Shown: piece by piece, positions 45,705 to 59,200 of the stretch
How positions within the stretch are numbered: position 1 is the first letter of the stretch
Layout: every line of letters starts with the position of its first letter
Source of the DNA: Theobroma cacao
Lineage: Eukaryota; Streptophyta; Magnoliopsida; Malvales; Malvaceae
NCBI RefSeq assembly: GCF_000208745.1
Contig: NC_030852.1
Location: 9,536,050-9,600,049, forward strand
DNA length: 64,000 nucleotides
Direction of reading: 5' to 3'
Position numbers and translations under genes: made by a program
The notes under the pieces: generated by a model
What the model saw: the letters and a program-made list of their open reading frames with translations, nothing else
Databases searched by the model: none
Told to the model about the DNA's origin: nothing

Positions 45705-48700
45705 ATGCCCTTTATCCTTTGGGAGCTCGTTGAACACCGGACCAACTTTCTGTTCTGGTCCCCTATCAATCATCCGTGGGGCTATAGAGTACTTTTAGGT
45801 CCTTCAAGAGCTCGTTGATCATCGAACTGACTTTTTACTCTTGTCCCTAATTTGTTGTTCGTTGGGGCTTCAAGACCCATCTTGAGTCTTTCGAAAGCTT
45901 GTCAACCATTGGACTAAACTTATGCTTCTGTCCCCTTTTTGTAGTCTGTCGAAACTTCAAGACTCGTCGAAGGTCCTTTGAAAGAAAGTTGATCACCAAG
46001 CCACCTTCTTCTCTTGCCCCTTGTCTGTCATCTATTAGGGCTTCAAAACCTTTCTCGGGTCTTCTAAAACCTTGTCGACTATCGGGTCTATCTTTTACTC
46101 CAGTCCCTTATCCATCATCTATTGGGGCCTTGAAACCTTTACCGGGTACTCTACGACCTTATTGACCACTTTGTTGACCTTTTTCGCTCGTCCCTATCCA
46201 ATGTCCAATGGGGCTTCAAGACCAATCTTAGGTCCTCTCAAAGTTCATTGACCATCGGGTAAATCTTTTTCTCCTATCCCTTATCCGTAGTTTGTTAGTG
46301 CTTTATGACTTTTCTCGAGTCCTTTATGAGCCCCTCAATCACCGACTCGACTTTTGCTATTGTACTAGTTCATCATTTCTCGAGGCTCTAGGACCTTCGC
46401 GAGTTCTTTGAGAGTCAATTGACCCCAAGGTCAACTTTTTTCTCTCATCCCCTATCTATTGTTTATCGTGGCTTCGAGACCTTTTCTAGGTCCTTAAGGA
46501 GTCCCTTGACCACAAGGTCGACCTCCTTCTTTCGCCTTTATTCGTCATCCGTCGAGGCATCGGGATCAATCTCGGGTCCTCTAGGAGTACATTGATCAAT
46601 GGGCCTACCTTCTTCTTTCATCTTCTATCCGTTGTTAGTAAGGGCTCTAAGACCTTTCTCAAGTCCTCCAAGAGCTTGTCGATAACCAAACCCACCTTCT
46701 ATTCTCATTTTTTATCCGTCGTTTGTCGAGGCTTTGAGACCCATCTAGGGTCTTGTAGGAGATTGTCGACTATCGAGCCAACTTTTTTTCTTTTCCCATA
46801 TCCGTCTTTTGTCTAGACTTCGAGAGTTTTCTTGGGTTCTCTTTTAGCTAGTTTACTCCAAAGTCGATGTTCTTCTCCCATCCACTACATGTTGGTCGGG
46901 GCTCTAAGACCTTTTTCGAGTCCTTTAGGTACTTGTAAACTATTAGATTGACCTTCTGTTCTAGTCCCCTCTCTATTGTCTATCAAGCCTTGAGAACCTT
47001 TGCTGAGTCCTTCACTATCGTGTGTACTATCGAGTGGACCTTGTGTTCCTATACTTTTTTCGTCGCAAGTTGACGCTCTAGGTTCTCCGAAAGCTAATCG
47101 ACCATCGAGCTGACCATTTTCTCTAATCCCCTATCATCGTCAATCGGTGTTCTAAGACCTATCTCAAGTCTTTCGAGAGCTTGTTGACCATTGGGCTGAC
47201 TATTAGCTCCCGTCTACTGTCTATAGTCTATCATTTATCGAGGCTTTAAAACCCATCCTTGGTCCTTTAACAACTTGTCGACCACCAAGCCGACTTCTAT
47301 TCTCATTTTTTTTGTCATCAATTGGGGCTCTTGAACCCATCCCTCGATTACTAGAACTTTTCTCGATTCCTCAATGACTCACTTCTTGTCATCCAGCAAG
47401 GCTCTAAGACCTTTCTCGAATCCTTCAAAAATCCTTCGACAATTGGGTTAACCTTCTTTTCCTACCCCTATTCATCATTTATCAAAGCTTCCAGACTAGT
47501 GTTGGGTCCCCTAACAGCTTGTCGACGATAGGTCGACCTTTTTTTCCCCATCTCTTATCCATCATTGGTTGGGGTTTTGGGATTTTTCTCAACTTTTTCG
47601 AAAGCCCTCAACCACTAAGTTGACCTTATACTTCCATCCCTTGCCAGTTATCAATTGAGGCTTTAGGTCTTTCAAGAGCCAATCGGCCTTCGTGCCAACC
47701 TTTTTCTCCCATTCACTATCTGTAAGGGCTTAAGGACCTTTTCCACGTCCTCTAGGAGTCCTTCAACCACTAGGTTGACCTTTTTTTCTCAACTTTTTTT
47801 GTTGTTCATCAAGGCTACAAAACTAGTCCCATGTCTTTAAAAAGCCCATTGACAACCAAGCTTACTTTTTTTTCATCCCTTGTCCATTGTTTATTTGGGC
47901 TTCGGTACTTTTTCTAGGTTCTATGGGAGATCATCGACCATTGGACTAACCTTCTACTCTTTTCCCCTCCCTATTGTCTGTCAGAGTTTCAAAACCCGTA
48001 TTGCGTCCTTCGAGAGCTTGTCGACTACTGAGCCAACCTTTTGCTTCTATCCCCTAAATGTCTTTAGTATGGAATTCGAGACCTATCCTAGGTCTTCTAG
48101 GAGCCAATCGATTATAGGGCTAACCTTATTCTCTCGTCACCTATTTATGATCTGTTAGGGCTTCGAGGACCTTTCCTAAGTCCTTCAAGAGCGTGTCGAC
48201 CTTCGAGTTAACCTTCTACTCTTGTTCCTTATCCATGACCACCGAGGCATTTTTCAAGTCTTTTGAGAGCCCTATTTTGTCATTTGTCTGGGTTTTAGGG
48301 TTAACCTTTTTCTCCAATCCCTAATTGTCATTCATTGGGGCATTGAGACTAGTCTCGAGTCGTCTATATGTACGTAAACCACAAGGTTGACATTTTTCTC
48401 CCTTTTTTATCCATTTTTTATTAGAGCTTGAGAACCTTTCTTAAGTATTCCAAAAGTCCCTAAACCAATAAGCTAATTTCGTCTGGCCTAGATGACTCGT
48501 TTCGAGTCTTGTGGGAGCCAATCGAGGCCTCGAGTTGATCATTTTCCCCTGTCCATTGTTCGTCAGGGCTCCAGGACCTTTCTCGGGTCCTTTAAAGGTT
48601 CTTTAAACATCAAGCTGACCTTTTTATCTTGTTCTTTTTTGTCAACTGTCTAGGCTATAGTACTAGTTCTCGGTCCTCAAGCAACCCGTCAACCATCGAG

Positions 48701-49005
48701 CCTACCTTCTTCTCCTATCACCTATCTTTTGTCCATTTAAGCTCTAATACTTTTTTTGGGTTCTACGGGAGCCCATCGACCATACAATAGACATTTTGCT
48801 ATTGTCCCCTATCCATTGGAGTTTTAAGACCCTCTCGCATATTTCTAGAAACCGTTAGCCATGGCGTCGACCTTTGCTCCGATCCCCTTAACGTCATCCA
48901 TTGAGGCTCTAGGACATGTCTCAGGTCCTTTAGGAGCTCATTGATCACAAGGTTTGCCTTTTGCTCCCATCATTTGTTCATTGTTTGAAGGGTTGAGACC
49001 TTTTT
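45705..49005. repeat. Diverged satellite array, about 86-bp unit, left part
   Basis: About 38 imperfect units. A typical unit runs: gggcttcgagacctttctcg, ggtcctttaggagc, ttgtcgaccaccgggtcgac, cttttctcctatcccttatc, cgtcgt. Distances between successive gacc boxes are 84-89 bases. CG positions are often changed to TG or CA. Because the unit is close to 28-29 codons, short open frames run through the array (for example at 45899, 46592 and 47880); they show no conservation of frame and are not taken as genes. Confidence 0.88.
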
Positions 49006-51961
49006 TGTCACAACCCAGTACTCCCCTCGAGCCCGTGACAATCGTCGCGGTGTCCCGGTAAACACTCATTGCCCGAAATGTCAACCCGAAACCGTGCAAG
49101 ACTTTACTATCAGTTTCTCATTTCCCTTGTGAGCAACCATTGTCAAATATCGTGTTCTAAAAGATTTTAAACTGTTTCCAACTAAAAACAAATAAAATAT
49201 TAATTTTCGACTCACAGGGGTATTTTGGTCATTTTTTTTCTCAAAAATTTCGAAACTGGCTAAAACATAATATACAAGTACAAAACACATAATTCATAAT
49301 TCAAAATGAGTTTAAAAGTCTAAAATCTTCATTTAAAACGAAATTACGGTTATTTGAATATAATAAGAAAATAAAAGAAATATTAAGTAAAATATTCTAA
49401 TTTTATAAAACAATATTTATAGAGTTATACGTGAATAATTTTTATAGCGAAAAAAGCTAAATAAATTTATACTACTGAAATACAGTAAGCCAAAATATTT
49501 AATTTAATTTACAATAACAAGAGGGCCCCCGAATAAACAAAAGTAAAGAGGACTGTGAACCTACGGTTTGGAAAATGCAGATCCCACTGTAGTCCTCGAT
49601 GAGATCAGCTATCTACAGTCTATACTGAACCTGAAATGGGTGGAAAGGAGGGTGGTGAGATTATAAAATCCCAATGAGTAAACAAACATCATCATAAACA
49701 TCTAGAGTTGAGTACATGGAGACAATAAAGTAAATCATCATAAACTGGGTTATAGCATTAGAACACATTTTGTTCAAAACACGTAAAGAGGCTTATGAAT
49801 CTCATAAAAATCTAGGCTTGTGCCATAAATCCATTCTCGGGGACACCTTGGCCGAGGCATCCTACCGAGACCGCCAAGGCTATTAAAATTCACATTTCAC
49901 ATAAATCATGTTTTTGTTTTGAAAACATAGCCGTTCCTTGGCGTTGGCTGAGTTCCCCCTCACGTGGTGGTTTAGCGTGAAGTGAACCCTAAACTTTACC
50001 CCAGGAGATACCCTACGCGCCTCTCCGTTCGAGGTAAGAATATAATGGGGTTTACCGTGCCCCTCTAAAAGGCTGGTCCACAGAAACCCCCTACTGCAGT
50101 GATTAATTAATATATAATCCACCATATAATAAAACTCAATAACATGATATGGCAATTTTGTAATTCGTAGTTTTTCAAGGTAACCAAACAATTCGCATTT
50201 CAATACAATTGCCAACTAGCCAATCATGCTCGATTTATCATAAGCCAGTTAATTTAAACAATCAAATTGCCACAATTAACAGTCTCCGTGTACTCTATTT
50301 TTCAAAATCACTATTAATTTCAAAACAATTTATAATTTAATTTCATTGAAACTCATTTATTCATAAAACATGAAAATTTATCTTTTTAAATTCCTTTTTC
50401 CATAGAATTCATGAAAGCATCTAAAAACCACCCTAGATAATTAAAATGACAGTAAGTTTACTCACAATGTCTAGAATGCAGACTTTCGAAGCACTCTGTC
50501 TACTGGTCCTCGGATGCAATTTCCTTGCCTTTATCGGAGGACTCACCACCTTGACACAGTACAAAATCGAGAGTTTCACCAAGTTGGTACTAAATCAAAA
50601 TTAAACTAATTTAGACTACCAATGCATGATATGGAATGCAAAAATGCACTGGTAACTATCTAAACCCGGTATTGGCCTAATTCGTCTTATCACCCGATTA
50701 AATTCCTAACGGGTCCGTTTAAACTCCAATTTAATTCTTTTCAGTTTCTATACCTCAATTGCACCCAAATTAACTTAATGTCCCTCAGTGTGGTGCAAAT
50801 TATCAGTCCCAACAGCAAATTACGAAAATACCCCTAGTGGGTAAAAATTCGTATTTTTGCTCCGAAAATTCCCATTATTTTTCTAGGCTCATAATTCATC
50901 ATTTCTTAACCAATTCTCCTAGAATAAAAATCAAACTCATCCTCACTCATACATGGTAAATTCGGCCATTAATGGTTGTGGGAGAAAATAAATTCTTTTC
51001 TTGTTGTTTTGTTTCTAAATATGCTAAACTAACTAAAAACACTAACATAACTTAAAATCAAATTAATCTAACAACTTTCTCTCTCCTAACCCATTTTGAT
51101 CAGCCAATAATTCATCATAAAAACATGTAATTTAAGCATGAAAAATAAGGAGAAATGCTTAAGGAAAATAGATTTCAAGCTTAAGTTGAAAAATCCTACC
51201 TTTTTCACTTGTTTTCTTGATTTTCCACACTTTTTCTCTTGAAATTCCTCACCTAGGGTTTGTTCTTCCTCTCTTTCTCTCTCTTCCTTGCTTGGCTGAA
51301 TATTTGGAGAATAATGGGCTGATTTATGCTGATTTTTAAGTTAAATATTAAATTATCCTAAGCTTGACACATGACATTTTTTTATTGGTCTATTTTTCAA
51401 ATTTTAAAAATTTAAACATTTTATCTCCACCACATGATTAGTCAAAGGTCAAAAATGAGGATAAAGGAAGACCATGTGCTGGAAAAATATCCTAGTGGTG
51501 GAAAATTACAATTTTGCCCCTAGAGTGGTAAAATTACCATTTTACCCTTATACTCCAAATTATACCGAAATTAAAATTTTTCACTTTTAAACCTCAAATC
51601 ATACTCCAATAAGTCAAATTATACTCCAATAAGTCAAATGGAGACAAATAAATCTTTTCTAAAATTACCATTTTATCCTCAGGTGGTAAATGACCATTTT
51701 ACCCCTAAATAGTGAAAATTTCGATTTGACTCCAAATTGATCCTCAAACTCCGAATTACCATTTTGAGTCATCCTTGGACTGTGATGATCTTAATCTCAC
51801 CTTAAAATTGCTATTTGATATAGTTCGAGGATTAAATCAACTTTGTTATACCTCTAGGTACAATACCGACTTTTGTAAATTTTTCGAGACTCTCCTAGCA
51901 TGCAATCATGTTATCATCACATGTATGTAATGACTAGTATTTTATAAAGTCGAGCTTTACA
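49006..51961 (+). mobile_element. Solo LTR, gypsy-like TGTCACAACCC family, 2.96 kb
   Basis: Begins TGTCACAACCC and ends GCTTTACA, with TTTTT on each side (49001-49005, 51962-51966). Removing it reconstitutes a satellite unit (gagacc-ttttt-cgagtcc). It shares the start, the ggtacaataccg motif near the end and several inner blocks with the solo LTR at 4692-7667, so both belong to one family or two close ones. No internal region is present. Confidence 0.82.
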
Positions 51962-53547
51962 TTTTTCGAGTCCTTCGAGAGCGTGTCGACCTCTGAACTG
52001 ACCTTTTCCTCCTATTCCCTCTCCATCGTCCGTCATAACTCTAAGACTTGATTGGGTTCCTTTAGAAGTTCACCAACCATCAAGCCAACCTTCTTCTCAC
52101 GTCTCTTGCTTGTCGTCCGTCGAGGATCTAGGACCCATTTGGGGTCCTTAAGGAGCTCATCGATCATTGGGTTGACTTTTATCTCCCGTGACCTGCCCAT
52201 CGTCCATTGGGGCTCCAAGACTTTTCCTAGGTTCTTTTGGAGCCCGTCCACCCCCGCGCTAACCCCAAGACTTTTCCTAGGTTCTTTTGGAGCCCGTCCA
52301 CGCCTGCGTTAACCTTCACCCATTTCTTGCTTGTTAACTGTCTGAGCTCTGAAACATTTCCAAGTTCTTTTGGGAACCTATCGACCACTAGGACAACTTT
52401 TTGCTATTGTCCCATATTTGTCAACAAATTGGGCTCCGAGACCTTTCTCAAGTCTTTTGGGAGCTTCTTGATCATTGGGCATACCTTCTTCTCCTATCCC
52501 TTATCCGTCGTTCATAGGGGTTACAAGACCTGTCTCGAGTCCTCTAGTAGCCCATCATTCTAGGTTAACATTTTTCTCTCATCCCTTATCCCTGGTCCAT
52601 TGGGGTTTCGAGACCTACCTAGGGTCCTCCGAGAGCTTGTCAATCATAAAGCGAAACTTCTGCTTTAGTCTCATTTTAATCGTCTTTCAAGGCTCTAAGA
52701 GCTCATTGACCACAAGGTTGACCTTTTACTCTCGACTCGGACTCATCTTGGGTCATCTGAAGCCCAATAACCATGGGGTCGGCTTTTTGTTCTCATCCCC
52801 CATTCGTCATCCTTGTCTTAGATCCTTCGGGAATCAATTGACCCTTAGGCTGAACTTCTTTTAGTCTTATAATTGTCAACCGTTGGGGTTCCAACAGTAG
52901 TCCTCGATCTTTCGAGAACCCGTTGAGCCTCGAGCTACCTTTTGCTTTAGTCCTTTATCCATCATCCATCGAGGCTTTACCTTTCTCAAGTCTTTTGGTA
53001 GTTTGTCACCTTTGGAGAACTTTTTTCTCCTATACCTTTTTCGTCGTCTATTAGGGCTTTGGGACATTTCTCGGATCCTTTAGTAGCCTATCGACCACCG
53101 AGTTGATCTTTTGTTCTAGTGCCTTATCCATCATATTTTAGTGCACTAATACCTTTCTCGGGACTTTTAGAAGCTTGTCGATCACGAGGTTGACCTTTTG
53201 CTCTTGGCCCTTGTCTGTCATCTGTTGGGGCTTCGGGGACATGTGCTTGTGCCTTTGGGAGCGCGTCAACCACTAAGCTAACCTTATTTTCTCATTTTTC
53301 ATTTGTCGTCTGTTGGGGCTTCGGGTCTCGTTTAGGGTTTACGGGAGCCTGTCGACCACTAGGCTTGACTTTTTTCTCTTTTCCCGTATTCGTCGCTCGT
53401 TGGGGATCCGAAACTTTTCTTTAATACTCTAGGAGCCCGTCGACCAGTAAGTTGACCTTCTTCTTCCGTCCCCTTTCCATCTTCCATTGGGGTTGTAAGA
53501 CCTTTCCCTAGGTCTTCTAGGAGATCGTCAACCTGTCATTTAAAATC
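51962..53547. repeat. Diverged satellite array, right part
   Basis: Continuation of the array from 45705-49005, about 18 units. Two adjacent units near 52205-52310 are almost identical (cttttcctaggttcttttgg then agcccgtccacgcc or agcccgtccacccc), suggesting a recent local duplication. It ends where the LTR at 53548 begins. Confidence 0.85.
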
Positions 53548-54283
53548 TGTAATGACCCTACCTCGGTCGCTACTAGCGTTCGAGACTTTCAAGGAATTCC
53601 GCCAAGTCCTGAACAAGCCTCATTTGAGATTTCCTTTAGATTCATTAAATATACATTCACATGCGTAAGTGAATAATATTAATTGTACTACTGTTTACTC
53701 CATTCGAAATAATAATAATTAAGTATCAATCATAAGGTGTTAAACCATTCATGTCCATGAGTTTACAACATTTTGCAACATCTAACAATGAATACACGTT
53801 AGGCTTATCCCTATCTGCGAAAAGGGAAAATAAGATGGGGTGAGTCTCATAAACTCAGTGATCATCAGCCTCGTGAGTAGGCGAGGAGAGGAAACAAACA
53901 TAAAGATGGAATGTTTATAAATTCAAAAGTAAGCATAGAAAACACCATTAAACTGAGAGATTTTATTTTTATACCTTGCAAGTCTTAAAAATAATGAATC
54001 ATAAGTAAACATATACGAAAATGATTGTATTTAAGGTACTAAAAAATCTTTCAACTTCGATATCCAGTCAATAGTAAATCCAATGGCAAGTGTAGAATGA
54101 AGAGTTACAAACATATAAATGTGAAATAACTGATCACCAAAGAATATGTAAATTTCACTTGCCATTTAATAGTAAATTTCAAGTGTTAATGCCATGCATT
54201 GTGTAATAAAAATCCATAAGTGAGCATCATCCTCGAGTAGGTTTAGTATAGGCCTTAGGCTTACTTTCTCATACATGATCACC

Positions 54284-54462
54284 TACTCGTGGGAACTGCC
54301 CACGCCATTTTATATAAATCGGGGCTTCAAGTCCCCCTTTACCTATTCATGGGAACTGCTCACGCCACCCAATATAAATTGGGGCTTCAGGTCCCCCTTT
54401 ACTTACTCGTGGGAACTGCCCACGCCACCCAATATGAATCGGGGCTTCAGGTCCCCTTTTAC
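54284..54462. repeat. Three tandem 61-bp units within the LTR
   Basis: Each unit has tactcgtgggaactgccca, cgccaccc, aatataaatc and ggggcttcaggtccccctt. The frame stays open through all three by chance. Confidence 0.88.
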
Positions 54463-55039
54463 AATCAAATATCAATAATCAACAATGACTACTTTGTGCA
54501 CAAATACCACACTTAACTGGGTGTAGTAATAGGTCCTACCCAAAGTATCTCAATCACGTTAAAATGAAAATCATTGCAATTTAATGCATTTGCAAAACAT
54601 GACAGATCAAAAGCAATATAATCATAAATTGAATGTTATGCATAATTTATTTCAAAGCATGGCATATCCATCAAATCAACATGCTAAGTGAAATCAATAA
54701 TAAATTTTTTTTAAATCCCATGAATCAAATAATGACCATTGGCCCAAACATCCACAAGCGTGAAAGGTATGATTTTGAAGCAAAAAACCAGTCAAAGGTT
54801 TGTTTCCCCGTAATTAAAACCTTGTAGATATATACTTATGTATAATATAAAAAAAAACGGATTTAAAATCCTTGATTGCAATTGCAAACAACCTAGGGTT
54901 TTCTACCAACTCATGCTTTCCATAATTTTGTCAACCATCAAATGTAATATATATAATATATTTACAGGGATATAGTTCTTAAAATTTAGCACCCACTCAC
55001 CTCACAAAAGCGGGACGCTACTTTGCTATTGGTTCGTGT

Positions 55040-55740
55040 GTGTATCTAGCTATTCTTTATTCCTTTCCCATTTCTTTCTTTCTCTTTCCTGCTCCTCTTT
55101 TTGTTATTTATGTTTATTTTTTTCTCTCTTCCTCTCCTTTCTCCTCTTGCTGTCGATCTTCCTTTCAGCTGGCGTTTCTCTTTTTTCTTCTTATTTTTCT
55201 TTCTTCTTTTTTCCCTTTTCTCCTTTGACACTGCCGCTGCTCTTCCTCTCTCTTTTTTTTTTCTTTTTTTCTTTTCCTCCGACACACCGTTTCTCTCTCT
55301 CTCTTTTCCTTCTTCTTTTTCTTTTCTTCCAGCCGACCTTACTTTTCCCTTTTTCTTCTACTCTAGCCGACCTTCCTTTTCCCTTTTCTACTCCTCTAGC
55401 CAGCCTTTATTCTTTCTTTTTCTTTCCTTTCTTTCTCTTTCCCTCCTTCTCCTTCCTTTCCTTTCTCCTTTCTTCTTTATTTTCTTCTCAATTTTTGGCT
55501 GAATTTTTCTTCTCTCCCTCACAGTCGACTCTTTTCTCTTTTTCAGCTTTTTTTCTACTCTCTTTGTCTTGTCCCATCACTCTTTTCTTTTATTTCTTTC
55601 ATTTCTTCCTTCACTATTTGCATTGATTGACCCTCATCTTTCTTTCCTTTTTTTCCTTCTTTATTTCTTTTCCTTTCTTTATGGTGTGCAATTGGCTAGC
55701 CCCTACCATCATTCTTCTTCCTTTTTTTTTTATTATTTTA
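55040..55740. repeat. Long polypyrimidine tract
   Basis: About 700 bases made overwhelmingly of C and T on the plus strand, without a fixed unit. The 196-codon Phe/Ser/Leu-rich open frame here (55036-55626) follows from the composition. In the orientation of the LTR it is a polypurine run. Confidence 0.9.
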
Positions 55741-56243
55741 TCATTTGTTTTATAATTTATTTATTTTATTTCCTCAACTTCATTTTATTACTACACATCC
55801 CTCAAATTTTCGTATTTTAAAATTTGATCCTTTCGACACGTGTAAAAATTCTAATTTCCTTCTATCTTCCTCCTCTTACACGTATACAACCAAAATATCA
55901 AAGTCGCATTTCAACGCGGTGTCACCATAATATTTAAATATTTACTTATTGCGCTAGTTCGATTTAATAAAATCACGCAATACAATTACAGTCGTTTTTC
56001 TCCAAAATTCTTCCTTACTTCTTCTCCCCCATTTAAATTAGTCATATGCCCTTCTTTTAAACTAATTTTCGTGATTAATAAAATATTAATATTTTAACAT
56101 TATTTTATTCATAAAATAATATTTTATTTTAAAATATTTTCTTTGCCCATAACCATTTTTCGACACTTAAATTTGCATCAAGTGGCCGTTCGCTTTATCG
56201 ATAAGGTCTTATTAACGACTAAACAAGGGTATGGGGTGTTACA

Positions 56244-59200
56244 ATCTCCCTCACTTAATAGAATTCGTCCTTGAATTTCAGTCAATGTTGGTTCATTAAT
56301 CCTACTCTAGGATTCTATTTCATTCCTTCCTTTATAAGGAATTTTGGTTTATCCACCTTGTTTATTCTCCATTCGATTAGAATACTGCACTTATGTCTAT
56401 TATCACCTTTTAGAATCAAATTGGAAATATCCTCTACAATCATTATCGCTTATCATTTCGATGCCGAGTGTGCCTTTATCTCCATCATTAACTTGAACCA
56501 TAACTCCATCCCAATCATCCCATATTACATTTATGTATACCTAATCACCCTCTTATTACTTCGTTCCTTGTCAAACATCTCGGCATTCATTCATTCATTC
56601 ATTTCATTCCCGTACCATATTAGATAGCATACAACATTATAAACATGCTATATTCGTTCTGGTACGTTTTCTCAATGTTGGAGGAAAATTAACGCCTTCA
56701 AGTATTCCCACATGCTTCATGTTTATCTTGCATCTATGCAACTTCAATCTTCTCTGTCTTTCCGTTAATTTACACGTTCGAAGATTCACACTTCTACCTC
56801 ATTCTTAATTTAATGCGGTTCAAATTGTGTGGAAAAGGTAATTCAATTGTCACTCTTTATCTTTAATTATAATTCTTTCATTCACCATCAAATTCTTTTT
56901 AACAGTTCTAGTCCTCCTTGCTTTAAAATGTACTATCATTATCATGACGTAGAACTTTTTAGCTATCCTAAACAAAATTAGATTTTATCTTTCTCACCCA
57001 ATTCGCTAACTTCCACATTTTAATACCATCGCATTATTGTCGCATAGAGAGTTTAGCATAATTAGGAAATAACACTTCATTCATTCTTGCATCCCAATCA
57101 TATCATTCCATCTTGACTATCATTTCGGAATTCTTTTCATATTCACATAGTTCAATTTTCAAGTGGTATCTCTTATCATTGTACCATTCATGCGACTCAT
57201 CAGGCCTATTTTATCCAAAACTCAAATTACTAAAAATAATTCTTCACTTCCACCGCTTACTTACACAACTTCACATATACCTATATATATTCATTTAAAT
57301 GTTAATATTCATCACCGTGTGTAGGGACTCCTATCAACTATATTCGAATTGGATTCCCTTTTTACTTTCTCATTTTTTACATTTCTAGTTTATCCCTCTA
57401 TTTCACTTTCAAAGTTCATATTTAGTCCACGAACATTAGATTATAATCAACTTCCAAATTACTTTTTGAACCCTTAAGTTATCATTCAACTTACATCCTA
57501 CCACAGTTTATCCTTTATATAGTCCATATGAACTTGCATTATACCGATGTACAACTCTACGTACGTACAAACTTAACCTTTTCTATTATCATTTCCAACC
57601 ATATATATGAGTTTCAGTGTACCATGTATCATTGTATCATTGTATCATAGTGTCATTACCCACATCTCAATCACTAAATATTGTTTTCATCCAATTATAT
57701 TTCGGTATCCATGTATTCTTTATGATCTTATTGACCCTTTAAGTTCATCTTTATTGGATCACTGTATCTTATGCAATATCATAATCCTTAAAAGTCACCT
57801 TCGTTTTTCATTTACCTTTTGTACTTCCATCGTATATGTCCTTATTCATTTGGATATTAGTTGATCACTTAAAATTTAGATTCATCGAGGTCGTGTACAC
57901 TTCTTACATTTCGAATACTAATTTCCCACATTAGGAAATTTTCATTAACCAACTTCATTATCAGGATTATCTTTAATCATTTTGTACTATTCCTTAACAC
58001 CAATATACCATTACTTTCCCTTTAGCGTCTACACAGTCAACGCTAATATTTATAAACTTAATATAGATTTTACTTAAGCATCCCTCGACATCATCGCCAA
58101 TATCTAATTTCAATCTCACGTCAAGTGACCTCATGACTTATGCTTTAACCATTAAGCTCCTTGACAATTCCAAGTTCCACATTTCTTTATCATGCATAGA
58201 AAATATTTTAAAGTACTATTAACCATTGTTCTTGACATTTCTAGTTCGGTCTATTCATTTCAAAACTCTTATACATTGTCAAACACTCAATTACTTATTT
58301 ACTCATTAATCCTTCAAACATATTCAGTTCAAAAGCATGCACTTATTCTCTAAGATATCTTAATGTATTCTCATTTATTCATACCAATTTGTATTCTTAG
58401 ATTTCTCCCATAATTTATCTTACTTTTCATTTACTCTTTCCTTAGCCTTTAACAAGGCTTAATTTCTTGTCTCCCTTATTTCTTAGGGTTTGACTTTAGT
58501 TAGCATAATGTTTATCTTAATATTTCACATGGTAATTTATCTTAAGACTCTCCCACTTCTCATTTACCTACATGCCAATATATATAAGTCGACAAAGAAA
58601 CTTTCCAATTCATTTATATCAATACCTTTCAAAACCTTAAAACTCCAATTAACGAAGCTTAACATGAAGTCCAATGACCTTAATTCAGCTCGTAAGTTCA
58701 ACTTCACGTCTTTCACATTTTATTCATGCGTCCTAGACATGAGGTGTTCCTAGCGCTGTGGCACGGTGGCAGCTAGAGTTTACTTACTTAATGCTATCGA
58801 TTTAAATTTAAGGTTACTACATTAATCATCCTCCAAGCTTACGTCAAAATTTTCATAACTATGTATATTCTTTTGTGCTTATCACATATAATAGACCAAG
58901 CCAATATTTTCATATTTATCTCATTCTTTAACACTTGTCAACCATCAATAAATCCCACCTTAGAACATTATTTCCATATTGTGTAATGACTTCACCATAT
59001 ACATATAACACCACACACATAATTATTCACTGTTTCTAGTGTTCCACAATTTTTTAGTATTCACAACTAATTATCTTTCTTATCTTATAACTCAATTAGT
59101 TTAACCACTTCAACTTAGTATCATCATGAATTTTGTCTATCTTGATCTTTCTACTTAGGTTCACATCATTACTTCAAAATTCTAGAATTTATTCTTCCCC

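Larger units (their letters stand above)
53548..56243 (-). mobile_element. Gypsy-type LTR, minus orientation
   Basis: On the minus strand it starts TGTAACACCCCATACCC at 56243 and ends ATTACA at 53548. Just outside its start the minus strand reads aattctattaagtgagggagat, combining the typical end of a gypsy pol region with a polypurine tract. This makes it a 3' LTR with its internal region to the right. It contains three 61-base repeats (54284-54462) and a 700-base pyrimidine-rich block (55040-55740). The partner LTR is not in the window. Confidence 0.7.

Noticed and set aside
45899..48158. Short open frames with a repeated motif of about 28 residues in the satellite
   Set aside because: The unit is near a multiple of three, so frames stay open by chance. 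Unit length varies (84-89) and frames shift between units, with no start or splice logic.
55036..55626. 196-codon Phe/Ser/Leu-rich frame resembling a membrane protein
   Set aside because: It is the translation of a polypyrimidine tract, where stop codons are rare by composition.
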